From the NCBI GenBank assembly GCA_963969285.1, contig OZ017740.1, positions 192,162,759-192,226,758 on the forward strand: a stretch of 64,000 bases of DNA. Reading direction: 5' to 3'. A program made the translations under genes and the position numbers. The first letter of the stretch is position 1, and the number at the start of each line of letters is the position of its first letter. The notes under the pieces are model-generated. The model was given only the letters and a program-made list of their open reading frames with translations. It made no database searches and was not told where the DNA came from. This DNA is from Odontomyia ornata (Eukaryota > Arthropoda > Insecta > Diptera > Stratiomyidae). Shown here piece by piece: positions 22,058 to 34,360 of this stretch.

Positions 22058-22477
22058 TATATCAACCATAAACACGTGTTATTGTTGGTGTAATTCCATA
22101 TAATTGAAATGGCTATAGCTCATAAAAGTCCACGTTCGTGATAATTTTCAGATTTTTCGGCTGAAAGGTGTCCAATCGCGAGGGGGGGGACACACATTTT
22201 GGGTACATTTTGCCTTCCCCTGGACCCCCTAATTCATAAAATGATTTTTTTATTTCAGATTCCAAAAGTTCTGATCAAGACCTTTCATTTGATATCCCAC
22301 TCGACTACCTTTGATGAAAAAAAATTTTTAAGGGCCAATTCGTTATTAGGGGGGGACCTCCCTTAAACATTTTTTAAATTTTTTAAGGCCTTAATTTTTG
22401 AGAGACCATCATTTCTGACCTTTTCACAAAGTTTGAGTATTCTAGCTTCTATAGTTTCTGAGGAAATCAGCTGTGAC

Positions 22478-22590
22478 ACACGGACAGACGGACAGACGGA
22501 CAGACGGACAGACGGACAGACGGACAGACGGACAGACGGACAGACGGACAGACGGACAGACGGACAGACGGACGGACGGACAGATGGACA
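22478..22590. repeat. GGACAGAC-type minisatellite
   Basis: Near-perfect 8-bp tandem units (GGACAGAC, a few GGACGGAC) are present. The frames through it translate to QTDRRTDG repeats on one strand and PSVRLSVC on the other, and are not genes. Confidence 0.9.
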
Positions 22591-22646
22591 GACAGGTCGC
22601 GAAACTAGTAGTTCTTTGTAAAAAAATTTTTTACAAAGACCTAAAA

Positions 22647-23665
22647 AAGAGAAATGCAGAATATGTAACAATTAAATATCAAAATCTATTTTGAGATGAA
22701 AAATGCTAAAATAAAAGCAAATCATTAACTTCCAAATACAAAAAAAAAATCAGCATTGAATATGGATCTTAAAAGAAATTGTAACCATATTATTAAGTAA
22801 AACCAATTAAAAGAAGAAATCGTATTACGCTATTTTTCAATTGTAAAAAAATATATAATAGTTTATTGTCAAGAAAAAACTATTTAAGAACGGAAAATAT
22901 GTTCAGTATGTTCTTCAATATTATAGTAAAACGAAATAATTCATAATCCTGCCATTTACAACGGAATCAAACAAAACATTGTATGAAATCAAACTTCAAA
23001 TTATTAATTTATATTTGTAGTAGTTTATGAAATCATCATGGATATGTAATACATATTAATTAACATTAACTCAAGGCACCAAACAAAATAGGAAAATATG
23101 ATACATAATTGTACAAACCCAAATCTTAACTTAGTAATTTTTGATTGTAGTAATTTGCAAATGCAACACTGACATGTAATACATATTAATTAGCATCAAC
23201 TTATGGTACCAAACGAAATATTATCATATAAATTTATGATTGAATCAAACAAAACATTGTACAGTATCATACCAAACATTAACTCATTAATTCATAAATG
23301 TGGAAATTTACAACTCTAACGTTGACTTGTAACAACATATTAAGTAACGTCAATTGGATAGAATTATAACATTGGCACGTTAGCATCTAGTAAATTACGC
23401 ATAAACCAGCAGTAAAACAACGGTTAATAATATGTTGCGAGAAGTACAGTGGACAACACCAATGGCGATAACAGCGCGAGATATAAGTACGAATGATTTG
23501 CACAAAAAGAATGTAGCGAGAATCAACCAAAAATAAAAATTGCGAAAAAACCAAGAGTGAGCGTAATCTATTGGGGTACATTAAGGAGTCCAGATCACCG
23601 GAGTAGAGCGACAATTTATTGTACTCTCCAAGTACACTAAATTCTTTTTTCAACTGCCGGAGGAA
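22647..23665 (+). mobile_element. LTR element E, 3' internal region (broken)
   Basis: This is the DNA just upstream of the plus-strand 3' LTR at 23666. It contains about three imperfect ~125-bp tandem repeats (about 22960-23360; shared word TGTAATACATATTAATTA). It ends with CCGGAGGAA immediately before the LTR, a short purine run in the polypurine-tract position. No gag, pol or env motif is recognisable. Its left end is the hairpin of X unit u4. Confidence 0.6.
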
Positions 23666-24711
23666 TGTTGCGATTGAACACATAAAACATGCTCGGATAT
23701 ATTCCCGCTTCATAACTGCAATAGTAGCGAGCAAACAATACCTGTGTACTCGCACTTCGCCAATGAAAATTAGCCATAGAAACACATGCGCAAGTAAATA
23801 AGCGAGCAGTTAAGTAAACGAGAAAGTTCAACCCGCAATTATATTTACATCATGAATGAACGGGGTGCTTCGAAGAGAGGTAAGCGGAAAGGAAAACCGA
23901 AAGTTCCGGCATAAACACTCTTTCGCTCAATGTCCCCAGTTTCACTATTTTACCTCAAGACATCATGGGAAAGCCGAAAGCTTAAGCTGAAAGCACTCTT
24001 TCGAAGTCGAAAGCTTAAGCAAAAAACACTCTTTCGCTCAATTTCCCCAGTTTCGCATATTCACCAGCCGAGCAAGCGAGACGGAGCGGGGAGGAAAAAC
24101 GTTCGTGGAACGAGAGCTCACGTGTTCGGCTACTCAGCACCTTTAAAGAGAATTTAGGTTAAAAGCTCACGAAAGAACAGTACTTAAAATTCTTCGGCAA
24201 ATCATTCGGGTGAGTGTGTACTCAAATCCAAAAGGGAGCGTGCTGCTACCCATTATTTAAGTACGTAGATTAATTACGCGGTTGAAGTTCGAGTTCGAAG
24301 TGCTGTTCAGTATTCGACCAAATGATGAGGGGTGAGGCGTTGGCTTGTGCCGCGGTCCTCAATCGGCCTTTTGGCGTTTCACACCGTATGGCCACCCCGA
24401 ACCATAAACTCGTCCAGATGTTACCCTCTTCAGGCTGATATTTAGAGTTTTAAATAATTAAATAATTGAAAGTATATTTTTTGAATTCGATTGTAATGTA
24501 AGTGATTTAAAAAGAATGTACAATAAAACTAAAGTAATTCATTAAAAATTAACTCTCGTCTTTTGTTGGTCTAGTTTAAATCGACAGAGTAGCAGGTAAG
24601 TGGTGATACAGTGAGTTCTTTCCCCGGGAGCCTTGATGATGTATATAGGATACACATCAAATGAGCTCCCAGTTCATACCAGTTTACATAGGGTATACTG
24701 GTTTTGTAACA
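23666..24711 (+). repeat. 3' LTR of element E
   Basis: This 1046-bp LTR begins TGTTGCGA and ends TTTTGTAACA, with an ACAATAAAAC signal at about 24520. It is about 97% identical to 5005-6049. The following ACTT (24712-24715) is the complement of AAGT at 6050-6053, the expected 4-bp TSD. The flanking DNA on its right is family G LTR. LTR divergence suggests the element is not recent. Confidence 0.8.
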
Positions 24712-24715
24712 ACTT

Positions 24716-25404
24716 ATTAATAAGCATTTACAATATTACATAAGTCTGGAGCACTACCTAACCATTGCTTTTTCAACCAGCATACAAATAATCGTCGGGA
24801 AAATGTTGTTGCATGAACAGTTGCTTTTGTTTGTTGTGATGGGTAGATTGATTGTTGATTTTTTTTCTTTGTATGAGTTGATCGTGTACGGAAGGAAAAC
24901 AAATCATGTGTTTTATGTTAATCAACACAAATTAATGTCCAGAAAAGGCCAAACACATAACATCAAAAAAATTTTGTATTTGTTCCAAAACCTTATTTGC
25001 TATGAGTAAGCAAATAAATTCAAATGCAACAATCAAACCTAGTCCGTCCTTATTTCATACATTATCATTTAAGTACATAGTTAAAAATGCAAACATCATG
25101 AATTAATAAAATAATATAACTTATTTAGATATGCCTTACCTATAGAAAGAACCAATGACATATTGAAATATTGAAAATAGCAAATTATCTTAGTTTTCCT
25201 TTGTAAAAAGAAAAATTATTAAAATTTCCTGTTTAACTTGCAGAAACAAGCACGAGTCTAAGTGTTTAAGATACATCCGCGCCACATACTTTATTTTAAT
25301 ACAGTCATTATTTCGATACTGAACATCGAACACAATTCTATGTTGAAATGACACCTCAGTTAATTTTTGAATGCTTAAAGTTAACGATAAATTCAATTCA
25401 ATAG
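24716..25404 (-). repeat. Family G LTR, middle portion
   Basis: It is directly collinear with 50687-51130 in the other G LTR, apart from an internal stretch (about 25090-25330) absent there. It joins E on its left and the TACTACAGG element on its right; both junctions fall in sequence that is continuous at 50.68 and 51.13 kb. It is non-coding LTR sequence. Confidence 0.8.
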
Positions 25405-25535
25405 GTACTACAGGAAGCCCAGTATTCCCCTTCACGCGTAGTAGAATTTTTTTAGTGTGAGTAAAACATGTTCATAATATTGGTGCATCAATGCCGTAAG
25501 GAATAAAGGAGAAATTAATCTCTTTATTTGCTATA
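25405..25535. mobile_element. Left end of a TACTACAGGAAGCCC-terminated TIR element
   Basis: TACTACAGGAAGCCC at 25406-25420 is matched by its inverse GGGCTTCCTGTAGTA at 35936-35950 (and again at 28999 in the left palindrome arm). The uninterrupted G LTR at 51129-51140 (AAATTCAATCCTTATTCG) gives the empty site. The target duplication is not clean (CAAT is shared on both sides). The rest of the element is at 34771-35950, separated by the palindrome. Confidence 0.7.
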
Positions 25536-25539
25536 TATA

Positions 25540-25880
<341 letters not shown>

Positions 25881-25881
25881 G

Positions 25882-26084
25882 CAGTAGAACTCCAATTATC
25901 CGAATCAATTGGGACCGGACCCCATTCGGATAACCGAAAATTCGGATAAAAAAGGGTATATTGTAATGAAAAAGAGCATGTTTTCGGTACTGTTGGATTA
26001 TAATTAATTACTCTAGTGTACCTACACCAACAACGTATAGAATATATTATGAACGCTACAGTACACAAAATGTTAAATGATAAG
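25882..26084 (-). mobile_element. Truncated Tigger terminus at the outer left palindrome junction
   Basis: This 203-bp segment is identical in layout to 32505-32707, starting CAGTAGAACTCCAATTATCC and ending ...AATGATAAG. At 26084/26085 it joins the integrase-coding part of G in the palindrome arm, with at most one or two bases of microhomology. It is a third copy of the same Tigger end. Confidence 0.9.
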
Positions 26085-26091
26085 AGAAACT

Positions 26092-26636
26092 CCAAATGCT
26101 ACGAGAACAAATTCGGGGGAAGATTGAAGATAGTAGATGGGCGGGGGAGGAGCGTTATAGCCTGCAATTCCATCCTTCTGGCTTCAAGGCAGGCGACGAA
26201 ATCTACCGACGGAGTTTCAGGCAGAGTGAAGCAAGCCGGCACTATAATGCTAAATTAGCCGTGTTGGGTCCTGCAAGTCTTAAGTCCCACTCGATATCTC
26301 ATTGCGGACATGTCCGTGAAAGAGCTGGGAGCCTACCATGCCAAAGACTTCCGACGGTAAAGCGTGCCGTCCCTAAGAAGTACTCTGTCTTCCTCGGTGT
26401 TATCCTGAGATTAGCCTTGTTCACCTCCAGACGGGTAAGCGCAGCTCAGAGCTGGACCTCGTGTCCTTCAGTCTCTCCATGCCTGGTTGGCATCGGGGAC
26501 ACTGCCCTGTAATAACTCAGCCCTGCGCCCTTAACAACACTCCGCAGTTCGTATTGACGTCGACGGTTCCGAACGACCTTTTAATCACTCGCTGTCACTG
26601 AACCGCGTTTTTACAGCTGAGGAGGAAGTGGAAAGT
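26092..26636 (+). pseudogene. G integrase C-terminus, duplicated fragment in left arm
   Basis: This is the inverted duplicate of 38314-38858. The frame encodes FKAGDEIYRRSFRQSEASRHYNAKL, the GPF/GPY-like C-terminal module of Gypsy-class integrases, then breaks. A purine run GAGGAGGAAGTGGAAAG at about 26618-26634 sits right before the LTR start (TGTGGTGG) and is the likely polypurine tract. It is severed from the rest of pol by the palindrome junction, so it cannot be functional. Confidence 0.8.
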
Positions 26637-28999
26637 TGTGGTGGAACGGTAGAAGTTTTGAGTATTATCCGAGCCTAGTTGTTAGTCGGGAATTGTTTTA
26701 CTAGTGAAGGTAAGCTAGATAGGCGCAAATTTATGCGTTTGTACCAAAGTCAAGTGCTACCCATAGAAGCCCCACGTGTTGAAGGCCAGTCGATACGAAC
26801 GTGAATCCGCAATGCCACTACGAAAATAGGGCGTGCTCGCGCGAGTGATGAATGGGCGAATTATAAGGTAGGGTTTCTCAAGAAGAAAATCTCCTTTTCT
26901 TGTATATTTTCCGTCCACGGTAGATTTTTGGCACGGAGTCGAATTCGAGGCTTGCAGTTGGAGGGAACGCCACATATTCTTTGTGCAGCCCGTGAAATTG
27001 ACATGCAGTCCTCCCAGACGAGCACGGCAAACAAGGAAACAGGGAATTGCCAGCCAAGGTTTGTCCAGTTCATGCATTATTTGAACAACGAACTGTAAGT
27101 TTTTCTAAATTTTTTTTTATGCTCAGAATTGAGTGCTAATTGCACAACCGATGGAATCAAATTCGTGGCTTAAAATTGGAAAGGAGCTTGAATCACCATG
27201 TGACGTTCATATTGACAAGTTTACACGACCTAGAAAAAGAAAACTTCAGAATTTTTCTAACAGAACGAGACATTACAAGATCGGCTTTCCTTGTCGAATT
27301 GAGGAATATACTTTGTTGTGATTAGCTAAGAAAGTTCATCTGGTGAAAGTGTGTGCCATCGAATCATTCTAAAGTGACTATTACGGAAATCAATTATCAA
27401 AAGTCAGAAAATCCTACTTTACATCTTCTGCCGAGATAAGTATCAAAATTTTGCACAGTAGCCGTCGTCAAGTGAAACCCGTCTTTTTACACAAAAAATT
27501 AATGAATGCGTTGGATTGTGTTTAATCGAGAACAACAATAAGTATTTGGTTCGTGGGGCTGCACGCTTAAACTTGTACGTTCACAGCACACGTCTAAAAG
27601 TTGTCTCGTGTTTTGTATTTAATTCAGAGACGGAGAATAATAATCTCAGCTGGTGACTGCCCAGTTGTAAATTGGATCGGCCCTTCAAGGTTCCTCAAGG
27701 GCGAGTAAACTCTGTTTTCACCTAAAAAAAATTAAAGCGAAACACATTGGGCTAGGGCTAGAAAATAAATGTGCGCCTCAGTATCCGTAATCGGCATTAA
27801 CCGCATTGCTGTTTGAATCTATGGGATATACTCTTAATCATTGGTAATGGACAATTCAGAAGACGAGAGTCAAATTGTTGTTGATGATGTCAGCAAAATA
27901 TTAAAGTACTATTAGTGGGAGTACTTATCAACACCATTAGGTAAATAATTGGACTGGTTCTGGGGTTGAGATATGTTGGGGGTTCCAACCAAGCATCAAA
28001 AGATTTATAAATACCTAGTTGCATGTACGATAATGCTGACTTACATACAGCTAGCTAAAAATAATGAAATAGATGGATTGTTTACTGTATTACATGGCCT
28101 CTGTTTTTGGTTTGGCAAGTTAAATAGTGGACATGTGGATTTTAAACTCTAGCCTACTTTTGGGATTTCATTTTCCGTATTATCTATCCAATTTCGATAG
28201 CAGATACGATCCGCAAACAAGATAATCACATATTGTTATTGCATGCAAATTATATTTTGATTGATTAAAGAAAAACTGCTTGCTTATCTTTGAAATAATT
28301 ATACACTTTCTGTATTATTATGCTCATGTGTTCTCCTATGCTTAATTGCAGTAGTTTAAAAAAAGAATAACCCAAGATGTTAGAAAAATTGGGGAACATA
28401 ATGCTAAATAAAGTAAAAGGCAGAAACCCATGAGTATCAGATACCTTATAAATTAATGATCATGGCCAATAGCGAGATTTGGCTGTTTACAACCATGATT
28501 AAGTTCTAATGAAATGTGTTTATTTTTCATTGTCACAATCAGTTTGTGAAAGCAGATGTGTTCCTCTTAATTAGGATACTACAATGCTAGAGATATGCAG
28601 TGATGCAAATTATTTCCAGTATAGGGTACACAGCCAATAATATTTTCGTAGGAAAACACAAAAAGATGGAGGTTATGATTTCATATTCTTTAAAGTTAAC
28701 AGAAAAGTTCATAATGACCTTTTTATCAAGATCCCAAGTTTGTAACAACGGCAGCTTAACTAACTACTAAATGACATGATGAAAAATTAGCAATTGGCAT
28801 TATATTAAAAATTGCCTACAAGAAGCTAAATATTTGCATAGAATTAGAAAATAGCCATTTATAAATATAATACGTAAAAGGATTTCACGTATAATTTCCG
28901 AACAATATTGCTGAATGAATCGTTAAAATTATTTCCAATTCGATGTGAAATTAATTTTAAAATCTCTGTCAGTTGGTCTGTCATTTCGAATAAGGATTG
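26637..28999 (+). repeat. Family G LTR 5' portion, duplicated copy in left arm
   Basis: This is the inverted duplicate of 35951-38313. It starts TGTGGTGGAACGG after the polypurine tract. It ends where the TACTACAGG-ended element begins. Short ORFs here (for example 26757-27077) recur in all LTR copies and carry no known motif. Confidence 0.8.
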
Positions 29000-29734
29000 T
29001 ACTACAGGAAGCCCGATATAGCACATATACAGTGTGCATGAGTGAAGTAAAATCAAACGGAGGAGAAGTTGTATGACAAGCATAGCGTACATAGGAAGAA
29101 AAGAGACACAGCATGGGCTACTAATGTCATGTTGGCTGTTCTACTGCGATAAGTGTCAGGTAACAATGTAAACAAATCGCGAAATCGAATCAAAACTTAC
29201 GTTAATTTGGTGAATTTCGTTTGATTAACGCATCGTGAATTCGGGAAACATTCGAAAGTGGCAAAGCGTGGTGTTCGTTTCAAATCGGCTTCAAATATCG
29301 GTGCTTTTAATTGAAAGTGAAAAAGTAATTGTGGAAACTAAAGTGGTTCATGAAGAAGTGCGAAAAAATATTAACCGCGCGTTAGTGAAAACTCATATTT
29401 CAGATGAAACTAATAACGAAATTAATTAATTAACTTGCTTCTTTTCTCGTGCCGTGAATTTTGTTAATTTAGATAAGCCGCGTACTTAATGGTTACGGTT
29501 TGAAATTGATGGTGCTTAATTTTTGTTTACGTTTCGGAATAAAATGTCAAACAATATTGAGTGACATAATATCTTGGCCCTCTGAATGAATGGCGGCATC
29601 AAAAAATCATTATCTTGAGGGGGTTGAAAGTATGTATATTAATTAATTTTGGATTATTTTCTGTATTTTTTTTAGAAAAAAATTCAAAAACTGATATTTA
29701 TTTCAGATTTACGATGAATAAATAATATAACAAA

Positions 29735-30070
29735 ATTAAATGAAAAAAATTCAAATAAAAAAAATTCTTTTTAAAAACGCTATTTAGTTTATTGTATAAC
29801 AATACTTCCCATATACATGTATTTCGAAAACAAGTTGTTTTCTTCATCAGTGGTAAGGGTATGAAAAACTCAATCCTTTTGTTCTTTATCCTTTTGAGTA
29901 TGCATAGCAGCCCTTCTTCATTGAGGTTTTTACACCCTTACCACTGCTGAAGAAAACAACTTGTTTTCGAAATACATGTCTATGGGAAGTATTGTTATAC
30001 AATAAACTAAATAGCGTTTTTTACAAGGATTTTTTTTGAATTTGAATTTATTTCATTTAAATTTGTCATT
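29735..30070. mobile_element. Foldback MITE-like element (left-arm copy)
   Basis: Arms of about 95 bp (from AAACGCTATTTAGTTTATTG at 29777 to its complement ending about 30022) are nearly perfect inverted repeats around a ~65-bp centre. The arms contain TTCGAAAACAAGTTGTTTTC. The mirrored copy is at about 34880-35215. It has no coding capacity. Confidence 0.7.
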
Positions 30071-30189
30071 TTAGGCGCTATTATCTCCGAAATGAATATC
30101 ATAAACAATATATCTCAGATAATCCTTTTACCTAAAAGGAATCACGGTTTTCTTGCTTCAAATTTAAACTAAATATATACATATGTACT

Positions 30190-30190
30190 A

Positions 30191-30260
<70 letters not shown>

Positions 30261-30283
30261 ATATATTTATATATATACATATA

Positions 30284-30354
<71 letters not shown>

Positions 30355-30373
30355 ATATATATATATACTTATA

Positions 30374-30414
<41 letters not shown>

Positions 30415-30436
30415 TTATGTATGTATATATAAACAG

Positions 30437-30488
<52 letters not shown>
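30190..30488. repeat. (TA)n/(TG)n compound microsatellite (left arm)
   Basis: TA tracts with a TG block at about 30325-30351. The right-arm counterpart (34363-34765) is about 96 bp longer, the main length difference between the arms. Confidence 0.9.
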
Positions 30489-30490
<2 letters not shown>

Positions 30491-30493
<3 letters not shown>

Positions 30494-32344
30494 GGAATTT
30501 CAATTATCCGAGCCCCAATTTTCCGAATCGATTTTCGGCAAAATAAATATTTAAAAATACAGCGCAAGCGTGTGCAATTGGATAGTATACAGGCAATGCC
30601 TATGTGTCATTACTATAGCAACGATGCTTTCACTATCCACCATTATTCTAACATGCGCTCCCTGCATTCCCACCAGTCTGCCTTATCTGCTTTGCTGTTC
30701 TCATCTTTGTTGGTTAAGTTCACATCCGCATCCGAGCATTCGACCGCTGCACGTGTTGACATTACGTTTAGCGTCTTCTGCTGTCGTTCGTGTTGACATT
30801 GCGTTTAGCGTCTACTGCTAGATTTAGTGTCCGAAATGAGTACAAAACGTAAACGTGTTGCGCTTTCACTGAGTGATAAAGTGGAAATTGTCAATCAATT
30901 AAATAAAGATGTGCCTGGAAAACAACTTTTAGAGCGACTTGGCATCGGAGCAGCTACAATATCGGGCCCTAACAGCGCTAAAGTTTCAAGTTTTGTAAGT
31001 GCATTAGATGGTAAAGATGGATGTTCATCTAGGAAAATGGTGAAAAAAGCTAAAAATGGACAGCTTGAAATCGCGGTTTTCATGTGGTTCCTACGGCAAC
31101 TTCAATTGGACAAACGATTTTAGGTCAAATTTCATATGAAGGAGCACTGATATTTAGTGAAAAATGGGCATAGTTGAGTTTCAAGCAAGCCAAGGTTGGC
31201 TCCACAATTTTAAATCTAGGCATGGCATTTGGGAGTTAGATGTAGCGGGAGAAAAACTGTCTGCCGATCGTGAAGCTGCCAATAGCTTTCTGGAAACTTT
31301 TGAAAAGCAAACAAAACTACGATCCGGATCTTGTTTACAATGCCGATGAAACTGGTTTAAATTAAAAGGCGTTGCCTAGGTAACCATTGGCATCTAAAAG
31401 AGAGGTAAGTGCTCCAGGGCATAAGGTCAGTAAGGAACGCGTCAACATTCTCGTTTGTGCGAGCTCTACAGGCAACCATCGGCTACCTTTGCTAATGATT
31501 GGCAAAGCAAGGAAGCCAAGAGCTTTTAAAAATGTTAACAACTTGCCAGTGACCTATACAAACCAAAAAAGTGCATTAATGGACTTGGAATAAAATAAAC
31601 GGCACATCAACAAAGGAACAACTGGAAGCCGAAAACCAAAGTAAACACTAACAACAGCAAACAACAGCTGCCGTTGATGAACAGGAACACGGTCTGTCCA
31701 TTGTAGGATTTGTTGACATTGCCAAGGAAATGACGGGCTGTTAGGAATGCGATGTTGATGATGTGGGGGCGTGGCTTCGATGTAATAAAGACGACCAAGG
31801 ATTTCCTATTATGATAGATGATGCAATTGCAGAGAGTGTTATTAACGAACGGTAAGATGATACCAACGACAACGATTAAACCGGGGAAGAAACTAAGGAT
31901 GAAAATGTTCCCACGCCCGGAGAAGCGTTTATTTGTTTTGAAAACGCCTTAAAGTGGATGGAGCGGAAACCGGAATGTGATACAGTACAACTTTAAGCCA
32001 TCAAGCGCCTGCGGGACCTCGCCGCTCCGAAATGTTCTACAACGTCAAGGCAACGTACTCTCCACGAAATGTTCAAAAAATAAAATCCTGTGACAACAGT
32101 ATATTTTCAAGAGAATTACATATTAAGGTATGTATGTAACACTTATCATTTAACATTTTGTGTACTGTAGCGTTCATAATATATTCTATACGTTGTTGGT
32201 GTAGGTACACTAGAGTAATTAATTATAATCCAACAGTACCGAAAACATGCTCTTTTTCATTACAATATACCCTTTTTTATCCGAATTTTCGGTTATCCGA
32301 ATGGGGTCCGGTCCCAATTGATTCGGATAATTGGAGTTCTACTG
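30491..32344 (+). mobile_element. Tigger/pogo-like DNA transposon (left arm copy)
   Basis: This ~1.85-kb element has related terminal inverted repeats (AGTGGAATTTCAATTATCCG at 30491; complement of CAGTAGAACTCCAATTATCC at 32344) and lies in (TA)n, which fits the TA target of pogo elements. The termini carry CGGATAA/CCGAAT subterminal motifs. The internal transposase is broken. An exact mirror copy is at 32505-34362. Confidence 0.9.
30827..31593 (+). pseudogene. Tigger/pogo transposase, broken (left arm)
   Basis: The N-terminal frame KRKRVALSLSDKVEIVNQL with LLERLGIGAATIS is the pogo/CENP-B helix-turn-helix. A second block, QASQGWLHNFKSRHGIWEL with LSADREAANSFLETF, is the CENP-B-type second DNA-binding domain. 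A DDE-domain start follows (LVYNADETGL, then VNILVCASSTGNHRLPLLMIGKARKPRAFK). Stops at 31121, 31347, 31365 and 31591 and loss of the distal DDE region make it inactive. The identical lesions in the mirror copy show they predate the palindrome. Confidence 0.88.
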
Positions 32345-32504
<160 letters not shown>

Positions 32505-34360
32505 CAGTAGAACTCCAATTATCCGAATCAATTGGGACCGGACCCCATTCGGATAACCGAAAATTCGGATAAAAAAGGGTATATTGTAATGAAAAAGAGC
32601 ATGTTTTCGGTACTGTTGGATTATAATTAATTACTCTAGTGTACCTACACCAACAACGTATAGAATATATTATGAACGCTACAGTACACAAAATGTTAAA
32701 TGATAAGTGTTACATACATACCTTAATATGTAATTCTCTTGAAAATATACTGTTGTCACAGGATTTTATTTTTTGAACATTTCGTGGAGAGTACGTTGCC
32801 TTGACGTTGTAGAACATTTCGGAGCGGCGAGGTCCCGCAGGCGCTTGATGGCTTAAAGTTGTACTGTATCACATTCCGGTTTCCGCTCCATCCACTTTAA
32901 GGCGTTTTCAAAACAAATAAACGCTTCTCCGGGCGTGGGAACATTTTCATCCTTAGTTTCTTCCCCGGTTTAATCGTTGTCGTTGGTATCATCTTACCGT
33001 TCGTTAATAACACTCTCTGCAATTGCATCATCTATCATAATAGGAAATCCTTGGTCGTCTTTATTACATCGAAGCCACGCCCCCACATCATCAACATCGC
33101 ATTCCTAACAGCCCGTCATTTCCTTGGCAATGTCAACAAATCCTACAATGGACAGACCGTGTTCCTGTTCATCAACGGCAGCTGTTGTTTGCTGTTGTTA
33201 GTGTTTACTTTGGTTTTCGGCTTCCAGTTGTTCCTTTGTTGATGTGCCGTTTATTTTATTCCAAGTCCATTAATGCACTTTTTTGGTTTGTATAGGTCAC
33301 TGGCAAGTTGTTAACATTTTTAAAAGCTCTTGGCTTCCTTGCTTTGCCAATCATTAGCAAAGGTAGCCGATGGTTGCCTGTAGAGCTCGCACAAACGAGA
33401 ATGTTGACGCGTTCCTTACTGACCTTATGCCCTGGAGCACTTACCTCTCTTTTAGATGCCAATGGTTACCTAGGCAACGCCTTTTAATTTAAACCAGTTT
33501 CATCGGCATTGTAAACAAGATCCGGATCGTAGTTTTGTTTGCTTTTCAAAAGTTTCCAGAAAGCTATTGGCAGCTTCACGATCGGCAGACAGTTTTTCTC
33601 CCGCTACATCTAACTCCCAAATGCCATGCCTAGATTTAAAATTGTGGAGCCAACCTTGGCTTGCTTGAAACTCAACTATGCCCATTTTTCACTAAATATC
33701 AGTGCTCCTTCATATGAAATTTGACCTAAAATCGTTTGTCCAATTGAAGTTGCCGTAGGAACCACATGAAAACCGCGATTTCAAGCTGTCCATTTTTAGC
33801 TTTTTTCACCATTTTCCTAGATGAACATCCATCTTTACCATCTAATGCACTTACAAAACTTGAAACTTTAGCGCTGTTAGGGCCCGATATTGTAGCTGCT
33901 CCGATGCCAAGTCGCTCTAAAAGTTGTTTTCCAGGCACATCTTTATTTAATTGATTGACAATTTCCACTTTATCACTCAGTGAAAGCGCAACACGTTTAC
34001 GTTTTGTACTCATTTCGGACACTAAATCTAGCAGTAGACGCTAAACGCAATGTCAACACGAACGACAGCAGAAGACGCTAAACGTAATGTCAACACGTGC
34101 AGCGGTCGAATGCTCGGATGCGGATGTGAACTTAACCAACAAAGATGAGAACAGCAAAGCAGATAAGGCAGACTGGTGGGAATGCAGGGAGCGCATGTTA
34201 GAATAATGGTGGATAGTGAAAGCATCGTATCGTTGCTATAGTAATGACACATAGGCATTGCCTGTATACTATCCAATTGCACACGCTTGCGCTGTATTTT
34301 TAAATATTTATTTTGCCGAAAATCGATTCGGAAAATTGGGGCTCGGATAATTGAAATTCC

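Larger units (their letters stand above)
21383..22646 (+). mobile_element. Element X, unit u4
   Basis: It runs from AAACAAGTTGAGTAAGCAGG to the terminal hairpin (about 22609-22642, slightly mismatched relative to u2). About 100 bp between the MITE and the G-rich core are missing compared with u2. Its GGACAGAC minisatellite is longer (about 22478-22590). Its hairpin end abuts the 3' half of LTR element E, just as u2 abuts the 5' half. Confidence 0.8.
29000..30490 (+). mobile_element. TIR element right half, duplicated copy in left arm
   Basis: It begins with TACTACAGGAAGCCC and is mirrored at 34360-35950. It contains one 64-codon frame (29235-29429) with no recognised motif, a ~330-bp foldback (29735-30070) and a (TA)/(TG) microsatellite (30190-30488) in which Tigger inserted. 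No transposase is recognised, so the element's class is unknown. Confidence 0.6.

Noticed and set aside
22433..22694. ORFs with TDRRTDGQ or PSVRLSVC repeats, and a CRISPR-like look
   Set aside because: They are translations of an 8-bp GGACAGAC tandem minisatellite. There are no spacers, so it is not a CRISPR array.
26757..27325. ORFs at 26757-27077, 26861-27073, 27133-27325 and mirror copies at 37625-38193
   Set aside because: They lie wholly within the family G LTR, have no motif and recur only because the LTR is duplicated. I considered an env gene, but they are downstream of the polypurine tract and in mixed orientation.
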